The notes below the pieces were generated by a model that saw only the letters and a list, made by a program, of their open reading frames with translations, ran no database searches and had not been told where the DNA came from. Shown piece after piece: positions 1 through 5,134 of a DNA stretch of 7,300 nt. The position numbers and the translations under genes are program-made. Source of the stretch: Chloroflexota bacterium (GTDB taxonomy: Bacteria; Chloroflexota; Limnocylindria; Limnocylindrales; CSP1-4). The stretch spans positions 1 through 7,300 of the forward strand of contig JAJYEB010000092.1 in NCBI GenBank assembly GCA_021790375.1, in the 5' to 3' direction. Every line of letters begins with the position of its first letter. Positions within the stretch are counted from its first letter, which is position 1.

Positions 1-938
1 CGCGTCTTCCGCGCGTGCTGGTGGTCCTGGCCCTGTACGCCGCGGCCCTGGCGGCGATCGGGGTGGCGGCCTGGATCGTCTCGGGGCAGCTGGTCAGCGA
101 GCTCGAGGAACTGGCGACCGGCGGGGCCACCGCGCTCGCGGAGGCGCTGCGGGGCATCCTGGGTCACGATGCCATCCAGATCGGGACGCGCCGGATCACG
201 GTGGAGGAGATCGCACGCCAGCTGAACGTTGCCATCGGCCAGGCGGTCGCGACGCCGGGTGGCGCACTGCACATGGCGGAACTGGTCGGGGACGTCGCGG
301 CGCAGACCGTCCTGGTGGTGATCGTCTCGTTCTACCTGCTGCTGGACGGCGGACGCTTCTGGGCGTTCGCGCTGCGGTTCTTCGGACCCGACCAGCGCGA
401 CCGAGTCGCCGGGATCGCGGGCCGCATCCACGTGGTGCTGGGCCACTGGCTGCGGGGGCAGTTCCTCCTGATCCTGCTCGTCGCGCTCGTGCTGTACGTG
501 GTGCTGGGCCCGCTGCTGCACCTCCCCTACGCGCTCGCCCTGTCGATGCTGAGCGGGATCCTCGAGATCGTCCCGCTGCTCGGGCCGATCGTCGCCGCCG
601 CGCTCGCCGGAACCGTCGCGTACTCGCACGGCGGGACCGAGTTCGCGCTGGTGGTCCTGGGCGTCTACCTCGTCGTCCGGGAGGTCGAGGACCAGCTGGT
701 GATGCCGGTCGTGATCGGCCGGGCCGTGCACCTGCACCCGGTGGTCACGATCTTCGCGGTGCTCGTCGGGCTCTCGGCGTGGGGCGTGCTGGGGGGCCTG
801 CTCGCGGTCCCGGTCGCCGCGGCACTCAACGTCACCCTGACCGAGCTCTACCCGGAGGCCCCGCCGCCCGTGGCCCCAACCCCCGCACCGGTACCGGCAC
901 CGGGCGCGACAGCCCCGGCGCCCCCGGCTATCGAGTAG
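1..938 (+). CDS. AI-2E/PerM-family membrane transporter, 5' truncated
   Basis: C-terminal part of a polytopic membrane protein of the AI-2E family (PerM/YdiK/TqsA-like permeases). The frame is open from base 3 to the TAG at 936-938. A GTG at 15 could serve as a start, but it lies at the beginning of a membrane helix and the frame continues to the window edge. The family usually has about 350 residues, so I read the gene as cut and missing its first one or two helices. Visible segments are a helix near 15-85, an amphipathic or soluble stretch (90-290), a helix near 295-350, and a run of helices from about 455 to 840. Family signatures are WLRGQFLL (about 449-472), EIVPLLGPIVAAA (564-602), and the block VEDQLVMPVVIGR through LHPVV and GLLAVPVAAAL (684-828). 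The last 25 or so residues are a Pro/Ala tail. The substrate cannot be told: some members export AI-2 or act as Na+/H+ antiporters, most are uncharacterised. Its 3' end overlaps the convergent anti-sigma gene by 11 bp. Confidence 0.9.
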   Translation, partial: RLPRVLVVLALYAAALAAIGVAAWIVSGQLVSELEELATGGATALAEALRGILGHDAIQIGTRRITVEEIARQLNVAIGQAVATPGGALHMAELVGDVAAQTVLVVIVSFYLLLDGGRFWAFALRFFGPDQRDRVAGIAGRIHVVLGHWLRGQFLLILLVALVLYVVLGPLLHLPYALALSMLSGILEIVPLLGPIVAAALAGTVAYSHGGTEFALVVLGVYLVVREVEDQLVMPVVIGRAVHLHPVVTIFAVLVGLSAWGVLGGLLAVPVAAALNVTLTELYPEAPPPVAPTPAPVPAPGATAPAPPAIE

Positions 939-1194
939 CGGGCGGCACGGGGGACCCGGAGGACCCGGACGGCGCCTCGCGGATCGCGGACAGGATCAAC
1001 GCCCAGGTGCCGGCGGGCACCGCGCGGCGAGGCGTGGCCATCCCGAGCGCCGTCACCACCTCCCCGATGTCGCGCGCGCCGAGCCGGCAGCTCCGGCACT
1101 CCCCCAGGTGCTGCTCCAGGAGCGTCCGCTCGTCCGGTTCGAGGTCGTCGAGCGCACCACCCGCGGCCAGTTCCAGGTACCGACGGTGGCTCAC
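928..1194 (-). CDS. Soluble zinc-finger anti-sigma factor (zf-HC2/ZAS type)
   Basis: An 88-residue protein, probable inhibitor of the ECF sigma factor encoded just upstream. Residues 3-36 match the zinc-binding anti-sigma domain: His3, the ALDDLEPDE segment before the second helix, then HLGECRSC with His29, Cys33 and Cys36. This gives the full H...HxxxCxxC ligand set. In the family this domain packs between sigma regions 2 and 4; in some members loss of zinc on oxidation releases sigma. The start is GTG at 1192-1194, and its last base plus the sigma stop form GTGA, so the two are probably translationally coupled. The stretch before it gives only a weak GGTGGGG-like ribosome site, in keeping with coupling. 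Most RskA/RsiW-type partners continue into a membrane helix and an outer domain. This one ends about 50 residues after the finger with no hydrophobic segment, so it should be cytoplasmic. Function is inferred from the motif and gene order. Confidence 0.85.
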   Translation of the reverse strand: MSHRRYLELAAGGALDDLEPDERTLLEQHLGECRSCRLGARDIGEVVTALGMATPRRAVPAGTWALILSAIREAPSGSSGSPVPPATR

Positions 1195-1796
1195 GCCCCA
1201 CCACCCGCCGGCTGCTCGGCGAGTGAGTCGCCGAGGAGGTCGCGAAGCCGCAGCAGACCCGTGCGGATCCGCGTCTTGGCAGTTCCGAGCGGGATCCCGA
1301 GCTGCTCCGAGACCTCCACGTGGGTCAGCCCGGAGAAGAACGCCAGCTCGACGCAGACACGCTGGGGTTCGGGCAGCTGGCGAAGCGCCTCGAGCACTCG
1401 CTCCCTGCGCATGCGCTCCCAGGCGTCACGGTCCACGTCGTCGGGCGCCACCTCGAGCTCGAGATCCGCCTCCGGTGCCGCCCGGCGACGAGCCGTGGTC
1501 TCCCGCCGGAGCACGTCGATCGCCTTGTGGCGCGCGAGCCCGAAGAGCCAGGCGCCGACGCTGCCGCGGGCGGGGTCGAAGCGGGCCGCGTCGCGCCACG
1601 CGGCGATGAACACTTCCTGCACCACGTCCTGCGCGAACCGGTCCCCGCCGGTCACCTGGTACGCCAGCGAGTAGAGGGCGCCGGAGTACCGCTGGTACAG
1701 CTCCTCCAGGGCATGCTCGTCACCCCCGCGGACGCGCAGGAGGAGCCTGGCTTCCTCGTCGCGCCGCGCGTCGCCGGGGCGATCGGGCTCGGTCAC
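1191..1796 (-). CDS. ECF (group 4) RNA polymerase sigma factor
   Basis: A 201-residue sigma-70 family protein of ECF type, directing RNA polymerase to a dedicated promoter set. Region 2 spans about 25-98: the ALEELYQRY helix, then AQDVVQEVFIAAW (55-67, the core-binding and -10 recognition helix), then GAWLFGLARHKAIDVLRR (81-98). An acidic spacer (106-130) follows. Region 4 spans about 134-188, with QLPEPQRVCVELAFFSGLTHVEVSEQLG and the recognition helix around PLGTAKTRIRTGLLRLR. There is no region 1.1 or 3 and no long C-terminal domain. GTG at 1796 was chosen because it lies 6 nt after a good GAGGGAG ribosome site and leaves the usual 20 or so residues before region 2. An in-frame ATG at 1872-1874 with AGGA upstream would add 26 residues and cannot be excluded. 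The gene overlaps the anti-sigma gene by 4 bp and is divergent from the S49 peptidase. Autoregulation is likely for such pairs, but I could not identify an ECF promoter. Confidence 0.93.
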   Translation of the reverse strand: MTEPDRPGDARRDEEARLLLRVRGGDEHALEELYQRYSGALYSLAYQVTGGDRFAQDVVQEVFIAAWRDAARFDPARGSVGAWLFGLARHKAIDVLRRETTARRRAAPEADLELEVAPDDVDRDAWERMRRERVLEALRQLPEPQRVCVELAFFSGLTHVEVSEQLGIPLGTAKTRIRTGLLRLRDLLGDSLAEQPAGGGA

Positions 1797-1802
1797 GCGG
1801 GA

Positions 1803-1809
1803 CTCCCTC
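1803..1809 (-). promoter_or_regulatory. Ribosome binding site deciding the sigma start
   Basis: GAGGGAG on the minus strand (CTCCCTC on the plus strand), 6 nt before the GTG at 1794-1796. It is a strong match to the anti-Shine-Dalgarno sequence. It favours this start over the in-frame ATG at 1874 and the longer open frame that runs back over the S49 gene. Confidence 0.65.
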
Positions 1810-1830
1810 GGGTACGTGGCTCGCCCATCA

Positions 1831-1845
1831 TGCCACGGCGTGGCA
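1831..1845. promoter_or_regulatory. 15-bp dyad, possible operator
   Basis: TGCCACG-G-CGTGGCA is a perfect 7-bp inverted repeat around one central base, lying 34 bp upstream of the sigma GTG. Its size and position suit a dimeric repressor or activator site, or a 5'-leader hairpin of the sigma mRNA. If sigma instead starts at 1874, this dyad would be inside coding sequence. Which protein would bind is unknown. Confidence 0.4.
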
Positions 1846-1873
1846 GCGGCAGGCGGCGTGGCCGGCATGGTCA

Positions 1874-1891
1874 TGCCCGATCCTTCGGGCA
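1874..1891 (-). promoter_or_regulatory. Hairpin with AGGA in its loop in the sigma leader
   Basis: TGCCCGA-TCCT-TCGGGCA is a perfect 7-bp stem with a 4-nt loop. Read on the minus strand the loop is AGGA, and the last A of the 3' arm is the first base of an in-frame ATG (1872-1874) of the sigma frame. It could hide an alternative upstream ribosome site, or simply be a leader hairpin. There is no U-run after it, so it does not look like an intrinsic terminator. It overlaps the first copy of the tandem repeat that begins at 1886. Confidence 0.4.
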
Positions 1892-1939
1892 CGACCGGCA
1901 GACGGATGACGCCGGGCGCGACCGGCAGACGGATGACGC
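1886..1939. repeat. 27-bp tandem repeat, two copies
   Basis: Copies at 1886-1912 and 1913-1939 are directly adjacent and differ at one base (A at 1891, G at 1918). The shared 21-bp core is 1892-1912 and 1919-1939, including GACCGGCAGACGGATGACGC. There is no third copy on either side. It lies in the divergent control region between sigma and the S49 peptidase. It may be a duplicated protein-binding site or a replication-slippage product. The open minus-strand frame would read it as a repeated nonapeptide (VIRLPVxPx), but I consider that frame untranslated here. Confidence 0.85.
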
Positions 1940-1942
1940 TCC

Positions 1943-1977
1943 CTGTCGCGCCGCCCGGGATGCGGTAGGCTCCCGGG
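1943..1977 (+). promoter_or_regulatory. Probable leaderless promoter of the S49 peptidase, boxed by an inverted repeat
   Basis: TAGGCT at 1966-1971 matches the TANNNT -10 form and ends 9 bp before the ATG at 1981, which puts the transcription start at or next to the start codon. CTGTCG at 1943-1948, 17 bp upstream, is a weak -35. No ribosome site precedes the ATG, which agrees with a leaderless mRNA. CCCGGGA (1954-1960) and TCCCGGG (1971-1977) form a perfect 7-bp inverted repeat around the -10 box, a natural place for a repressor to act. The TAG of the box is also an in-frame stop, so ATG 1981 is the first possible start. Confidence 0.5.
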
Positions 1978-1980
1978 ACC

Positions 1981-2829
1981 ATGCCCGACCGATCGGCCGA
2001 CCCGACGTTGCGCGAGCGCCTGGCGCGTCTCGTGCCGGGCATCCACGTGCGCGTGCCGCGCGGCCGCGTGGCGCTGATCCGCCTGTACGGTCCGATCGCC
2101 GGCGCAGGACGCAGCGCGAGCCTGGTGGAGCTCGCGGCGCGGCTCCGCGATTCGCGGCGGGTTCCCGCGGTCGTCCTCGATATCGACTCGCCCGGCGGCT
2201 CCGCCTCCGCGTCCGACGACCTGTTCCTGGCCTTCGAGCGACTGGCGAGGGCCAAGCCGCTCGTGGCCGCGATCCGGGGCACGGGCGCCTCGGGCGCCTA
2301 CCTCGCCGCCCTGCCCGCGCGGCGCATCCTGGCCAACCCCACGGCCATCGTCGGTTCCATCGGCGTCATCTCCGCCGGACCGCGCGTGCCGCGCCTGCTC
2401 GAGCGCGCCGGGGTCACGGTGGCAGTCCGCAAGGCGGGACGCCTCAAGGACATGGGCGCTCCGTGGCGCGACGATTCGGACGAGGAGCGCGCCAGGGAAC
2501 AGGAGCTCGTGGACGCCATCTACGAGGCGTTCATCGAGCGGGTCGCGGCCGCGCGGCACCTGTCACCGGAGCGGGTCCGGGAGCTGGCAACCGGCGAGGT
2601 GTGGCTCGGACGGCGCGCCCTGGAACTCGGGCTGGTCGACGAGATCGGCGACCTCGAGCGGGCCGTCGAGGTGGCGGCCGAGCTGGCCGGGGTGCCGGCA
2701 AAGGCGGCCCGGGTCCGGTTGCGGCAGCCGCTCCTGGGCAGGCTGATGGACCGGGTGGTGGGCCGGGCCGCGGTCGCCCTCGCGGACGAGGTCGAGGCTC
2801 GCCTTTCCGATCGGTACCGGGGCCTGTAG
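1981..2829 (+). CDS. S49 family (SppA-like) serine peptidase without membrane anchor
   Basis: A 282-residue ClpP-fold peptidase of family S49. Core motifs in order: VALIRLYGPI (30-39, first strand), VVLDIDSPGGSASAS (64-78, oxyanion loop), IRGTGASGAYLAAL (98-111) with nucleophile Ser104, NPTAIVGSIGVIS (119-131), and VRKAGRLKDMGAPW (149-162) with general-base Lys156. The Ser-to-Lys spacing of 52 residues equals that of the Bacillus subtilis SppA pair (Ser147/Lys199), so the dyad looks intact. The C-terminal part includes LATGEVWLGRRALELGLVDEIG, the usual conserved ending. SppA enzymes degrade cleaved signal peptides at the membrane, but this protein has no N-terminal hydrophobic helix: residues 1-29 are charged and Arg-rich. 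It should be cytoplasmic or only peripherally membrane-bound, and its substrate is unknown. It is divergent from the ECF sigma gene and followed by a hairpin right after the stop, so it is probably monocistronic. Confidence 0.9.
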   Translation: MPDRSADPTLRERLARLVPGIHVRVPRGRVALIRLYGPIAGAGRSASLVELAARLRDSRRVPAVVLDIDSPGGSASASDDLFLAFERLARAKPLVAAIRGTGASGAYLAALPARRILANPTAIVGSIGVISAGPRVPRLLERAGVTVAVRKAGRLKDMGAPWRDDSDEERAREQELVDAIYEAFIERVAAARHLSPERVRELATGEVWLGRRALELGLVDEIGDLERAVEVAAELAGVPAKAARVRLRQPLLGRLMDRVVGRAAVALADEVEARLSDRYRGL

Positions 2830-2831
2830 CA

Positions 2832-2851
2832 GCCGGTCGCCGCGGACCGGC
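2832..2851 (+). terminator. GC-rich hairpin after the S49 gene
   Basis: GCCGGTC-GCCGCG-GACCGGC is a perfect 7-bp stem with a 6-nt loop, starting 2 bp after the TAG stop at 2827-2829. There is no T-run after it, so it would be a non-canonical or weak terminator, or an mRNA 3'-end stabiliser. Confidence 0.5.
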
Positions 2852-2940
2852 GTCCAAGGCGCCGGGCATCGCCTCGGACCGCGCCGGCGCGCTTCGCCGC
2901 CGGCCCCGATCCCTCCTGGGCGAGCAGGATGCCGCGTTTT

Positions 2941-2975
2941 CAGGCAAAGTCCCGGTGACAGCAGGCAACACCGGG
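2941..2975 (+). other. Hairpin with repeated CAGGCAA in the leader region of the CAP gene
   Basis: The 192-bp gap 2830-3021 contains no convincing gene. Besides the hairpin after the S49 stop it has CCCGGTG (2951-2957) pairing perfectly with CACCGGG (2969-2975) across an 11-nt loop. CAGGCAA occurs at 2941-2947, just before the stem, and again at 2962-2968, inside the loop, exactly 21 nt apart. This stretch is also less GC-rich than its surroundings (TTTT at 2937-2940). It could be a 5'-UTR element of the CAP gene or a protein site. I could not match it to a known riboswitch consensus. Confidence 0.3.
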
Positions 2976-3021
2976 CGGGCCCTCGCGTCCTCGCCCTGCC
3001 CGGGCACGGGAGTCTCGTTCT

Positions 3022-3855
3022 ATGCGCCATCCGAACGGCTGGCCGCGGCGCGCCGCCGTGTCAGCCGCACTCATCGCGACCCTCGGACTGCTCGCCAGCG
3101 GGGCGGCGCTGCCGCCTTCCGTCGCGCGAGCGTCCGCCGCCATCCTTCCGCCGGCACCCACCTCCTGGAGCGTGCGCGCCTACAGCCCCGCCGCCGAGCA
3201 GATGCTGATCGCCCTCACGAACGGCGCCCGCGCCGCCGCTGGACTGACCCCCCTGGCCGTGGACGCGCGCCTCGCGTCCCTGGCGCGCTGGCGCAGCCGC
3301 GACATGGCCCAGCGCGGGTACTTCAGTCACCAGATACCGCCCGCCGACACCACCGTCTTCGACGTGATGCGCACCATGGGGATCCAGTCCACGTGGGACG
3401 CGGAGAACATCGGCTGGACGAGCGCGCCGGCGAGCTCCGCGACCACGGTCATGGAGGCCGCCTTCCTGGCCTCGCCGGAGCACCGTGCGAACATCCTGGG
3501 CGCGCACTACGACGCGTTCGGGGTGGGCGCGTACCGCGGGTCGGACGGGCATGACTACTTCACCGTGCTGTTCATGGATGGCCCGGTCATGGCGGTCCTG
3601 CCGCCCCTCTCCGCGACGGGCCATGTCGCTGACCGGATCGCGGCCGGGGCGCGGGTCACGGCAACGGCGTCGGTGACCGGAGGCGCCTACCCCTACCGGT
3701 TCGGCTGGTACTTCGACACCAGGCGGATCGGCAGCGGACCGCGCGTCTCGTTCGCCTCGTGGAGCGTTGGCTCCCACGTGCTGCGCCTGGTCGTCGTTGA
3801 CGCGACGGGCGTCGTCCTGCGGCGTTCCTGGCCGGTCTCCGTCGTCGCGCCCTGA
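3022..3855 (+). CDS. Secreted CAP/SCP-domain protein with C-terminal Ig/PKD-like domain
   Basis: A 277-residue exported protein. Residues 1-37 form a signal peptide: basic start (RHPNGWPRR), hydrophobic core AALIATLGLLASGAAL, and a likely Ala-x-Ala cleavage near ARA-SA. Residues 56-190 are a CAP (SCP/PR-1) domain: helix MLIALTNGARAAAGLTPL, then GYFSHQ with His103, AENIGW with Glu128, SPEHRANIL with His154, and FGVGAYRG before the final strand YFTVLFMD. His103, Glu128 and His154 are the cavity residues conserved in the family, usually metal-binding. No generic catalytic activity is established for bacterial members, which occur on the cell surface and in spore coats. Residues about 200-277 look like a small beta-sandwich (PKD/Ig-like), with YPYRFGWYFDTRR and SHVLRLVVVD strands. 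ATG 3022 follows GGGAG at 3008-3012 with 9-nt spacing. It probably has its own transcription unit, and faces the PPK2 gene tail to tail. Confidence 0.9.
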   Translation: MRHPNGWPRRAAVSAALIATLGLLASGAALPPSVARASAAILPPAPTSWSVRAYSPAAEQMLIALTNGARAAAGLTPLAVDARLASLARWRSRDMAQRGYFSHQIPPADTTVFDVMRTMGIQSTWDAENIGWTSAPASSATTVMEAAFLASPEHRANILGAHYDAFGVGAYRGSDGHDYFTVLFMDGPVMAVLPPLSATGHVADRIAAGARVTATASVTGGAYPYRFGWYFDTRRIGSGPRVSFASWSVGSHVLRLVVVDATGVVLRRSWPVSVVAP

Positions 3856-3864
3856 GGCGGCCGG

Positions 3865-3881
3865 GCGCGCCGAGGGCGCGC
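3865..3881. terminator. Hairpin between the convergent CAP and PPK2 genes
   Basis: GCGCGCC-GAG-GGCGCGC is a perfect 7-bp all-GC stem with a 3-nt loop, 10 bp after the CAP stop and 64 bp from the end of the PPK2 gene. It sits in the 89-bp convergent gap, so it could stop transcription from either side. No T-run follows on either strand. Confidence 0.5.
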
Positions 3882-3944
3882 ACCTGCGTCGATGCCCGCT
3901 CGCGCGTCGCCGCCGCGCACGCCCACCGGGCTCTCGCCGCGAGG

Positions 3945-4940
3945 TCAGTACACCTGCGGCACGAACGTCTGGTCGCTCATGGGCGGCCGGACGTATCCGG
4001 AGTCCGGCTGGCGCGGCGGGAGCACGATCGGCTCGGGCGTGAGGTCCTCGTAGGGCACCATCGAGAGCAGATGGTGGATGCAGTTGAGCCGGGCCCGGCG
4101 CTTGTCGTCGGACGGCACCACCCACCAGGGCGACTGCTTGATGTCCGTGTAGGCGAACATCTCGTCCTTCGCCCTCGAGTACTCGACCCACCGCGCCCGC
4201 GACTCGAGGTCCATGGGGCTGAGCTTCCAGCGCTTGGTCGGGTTCGCGATGCGCTCCTGGAACCGACGCTCCTGCTCCTCGTCGCTGACCGAGAACCAGT
4301 ACTTGACCAGGGTGATGCCGGACCGGATCAGCATCCGCTCGAACTCCGGGCACGACCGCAGGAACTCGCGGTACTCGTCCTCCGTGCAGAACCCCATCAC
4401 GCGCTCGACCCCCGCGCGGTTGTACCAGCTGCGGTCGAACAGCACGATCTCGCCGGCGGACGGCAGGTAGGCGACATAGCGCTGGAAGTACCACTGCGTG
4501 CGCTCGCGCTCGGTGGGCGCCGCGAGGGCCGCCACGCGCGTGTACCGAGGGTTCAAGGGTTCGGTGATCCGCTGGATCACGCCGCCCTTCCCGGCCGCGT
4601 CACGGCCCTCGAAGATGACGACCAGCTTCCGGCCCTGCACGCGGATCCATTCCTGGAGCTTGACCAGCTCGATCTGCAGCCGCGCGAGCTCGCTCTCGTA
4701 GCTCCGGCGGTCGAGGGTACCGGGCGCCACGCGGGCGTCACCGTGGACTTCCGCCGCACCGAGGGCGTCTCGGTGTGCTGCCGCGGCAGCGCGGGTCTCA
4801 CGGTGGGCATCCGCGGCCCCGCTTGTGGCACCGTGGGCGTCCGCGTCCCCGATCCGGACGGCCGGCGTCGGGCCCGGCGCGTTCCCCGGCTCCGCTGCGC
4901 CGTGCCCGTGGTGATCGCGCCGACCCTGGTCCTTCGGCAT
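3945..4940 (-). CDS. ppk2: Polyphosphate kinase 2 (PPK2) with repeat-bearing N-terminal extension
   Basis: A 331-residue cytoplasmic enzyme transferring phosphate between polyphosphate and nucleoside diphosphates, in practice often making NTPs from polyP. Residues 81-331 match the PPK2 family throughout: ELARLQIELVKLQEWI (84-99), Walker A FEGRDAAGKGG (110-120, Lys118), EPLNPR (127-132), Walker B FDRSWYNRAGVERVMGF (168-184, Asp169), the lid with RIANPTKRWKLSPMD (230-244), and TDIKQSPWWVVPSDDKRRARLN. Single-domain architecture with this lid resembles class I PPK2. Class and ADP/GDP preference cannot be settled by eye. The first 78 residues are an extra, low-complexity segment: a His-rich start (DHHGHG) and four decapeptide repeats. 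ATG 4940 is backed by AGGAGA 6 nt upstream, so I include the extension. If translation began further in, the core would still be whole. The gene is convergent with the CAP gene and divergent from the GIY-YIG-GreA gene. Confidence 0.95.
   Translation of the reverse strand: MPKDQGRRDHHGHGAAEPGNAPGPTPAVRIGDADAHGATSGAADAHRETRAAAAAHRDALGAAEVHGDARVAPGTLDRRSYESELARLQIELVKLQEWIRVQGRKLVVIFEGRDAAGKGGVIQRITEPLNPRYTRVAALAAPTERERTQWYFQRYVAYLPSAGEIVLFDRSWYNRAGVERVMGFCTEDEYREFLRSCPEFERMLIRSGITLVKYWFSVSDEEQERRFQERIANPTKRWKLSPMDLESRARWVEYSRAKDEMFAYTDIKQSPWWVVPSDDKRRARLNCIHHLLSMVPYEDLTPEPIVLPPRQPDSGYVRPPMSDQTFVPQVY
4731..4850 (-). repeat. Four 30-bp (decapeptide) tandem repeats inside PPK2
   Basis: Residues 31-70 of PPK2 read as four units: GDADAHGATS, GAADAHRETR, AAAAAHRDAL and GAAEVHGDAR. 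A histidine falls at position 6 of each (His36, 46, 56, 66), always after Ala or Val. The DNA copies have diverged, so the period is clearer in protein than in nucleotides. It precedes the catalytic core and follows a His-rich start. It resembles a flexible, possibly metal-binding or oligomerising tail. No function is known. Confidence 0.8.
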
Positions 4941-4946
4941 GGCCGT

Positions 4947-4952
4947 TCTCCT
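4947..4952 (-). promoter_or_regulatory. Ribosome binding site of PPK2
   Basis: AGGAGA on the minus strand (TCTCCT on the plus strand), 6 nt before ATG 4938-4940. It decides in favour of the long form of the protein with its repeat extension. A possible minus-strand -10 box, TACGAT, lies further upstream at 4990-4995 but has no good -35 partner. Confidence 0.7.
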
Positions 4953-5028
4953 GTCGCCCTGCGACCGGCGGAGGACGCGCGCCGTGCCGATCGTACGCCC
5001 CGCGCCACCCCGGCGCGAGCCCGCTTCC

Positions 5029-5057
5029 ATGACAAGGACGCGCCGGTCGCGTAGGGT
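5029..5057 (+). promoter_or_regulatory. Sigma-70-type promoter upstream of the GIY-YIG-GreA gene
   Basis: ATGACA at 5029-5034 (5 of 6 to TTGACA), exactly 17 bp of spacer, then TAGGGT at 5052-5057 (TANNNT form). The predicted start near 5063-5065 falls just before an ATG at 5066, the start of a short ORF. This is the best promoter by eye in the window. It would drive the fusion gene, and perhaps the amidohydrolase after it. Confidence 0.55.
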
Positions 5058-5065
5058 GGGCGGGC

Positions 5066-5134
5066 ATGGCCCGCGCCGTGGACGGCCCAGCCGCCGATCC
5101 CCGGCCGATGGTGGCATCCAGCAGCGCGAGGTGA
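5066..5134 (+). CDS. Possible leaderless 22-codon upstream ORF (leader peptide)
   Basis: ATG 5066 opens a frame of 22 codons (MARAVDGPAAD..., ending SSSAR) that stops at TGA 5132-5134. The ATG lies 8 nt after the TAGGGT -10 box, so it would be at or next to the mRNA 5' end, as in leaderless genes. Its TGA is part of the GAGGTGA ribosome site (5128-5134) of the GIY-YIG-GreA gene, whose GTG follows 4 nt later. That arrangement would let termination on the short ORF feed or control initiation of the main gene. The peptide has no run of one amino acid to suggest classical attenuation. It may be chance. Conservation in related genomes would decide. Confidence 0.3.
   Translation: MARAVDGPAADPRPMVASSSAR

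Noticed and set aside
15..938. Complete AI-2E-family gene starting at GTG 15
   Set aside because: The frame stays open to the window edge, there is no ribosome site in the 14 bases before it, and the family's first helices are missing.
1886..1939. CRISPR-like repeat
   Set aside because: Two directly adjacent copies with no spacer and no cas genes. It is a simple tandem duplication.
1797..2282. N-terminal extension of the sigma frame (open to 2282 on the minus strand)
   Set aside because: The added residues are low complexity and overlap the S49 gene antisense. Region 2 starts at the expected distance from GTG 1796, which has a strong ribosome site.
2941..2975. Cyclic-di-GMP or cyclic-di-AMP riboswitch
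   Set aside because: GGCAAAG looks like part of a GEMM core, but the GNRA-capped stem and the second CGCAAAGCC segment are absent. No ydaO-type conserved GGGGGAACC block was seen.
1320..3554. A 744-codon open frame on the plus strand
   Set aside because: It runs antisense to the sigma gene and out of frame with the S49 and CAP genes, is dominated by Arg, Gly and Pro, and has no family motif. High GC keeps shadow frames open.
4071..5054. A 327-codon plus-strand frame opposite PPK2
   Set aside because: It is the mirror of the PPK2 reading frame, a common effect in high-GC genes. No domain is recognisable, while PPK2 motifs are complete on the minus strand.
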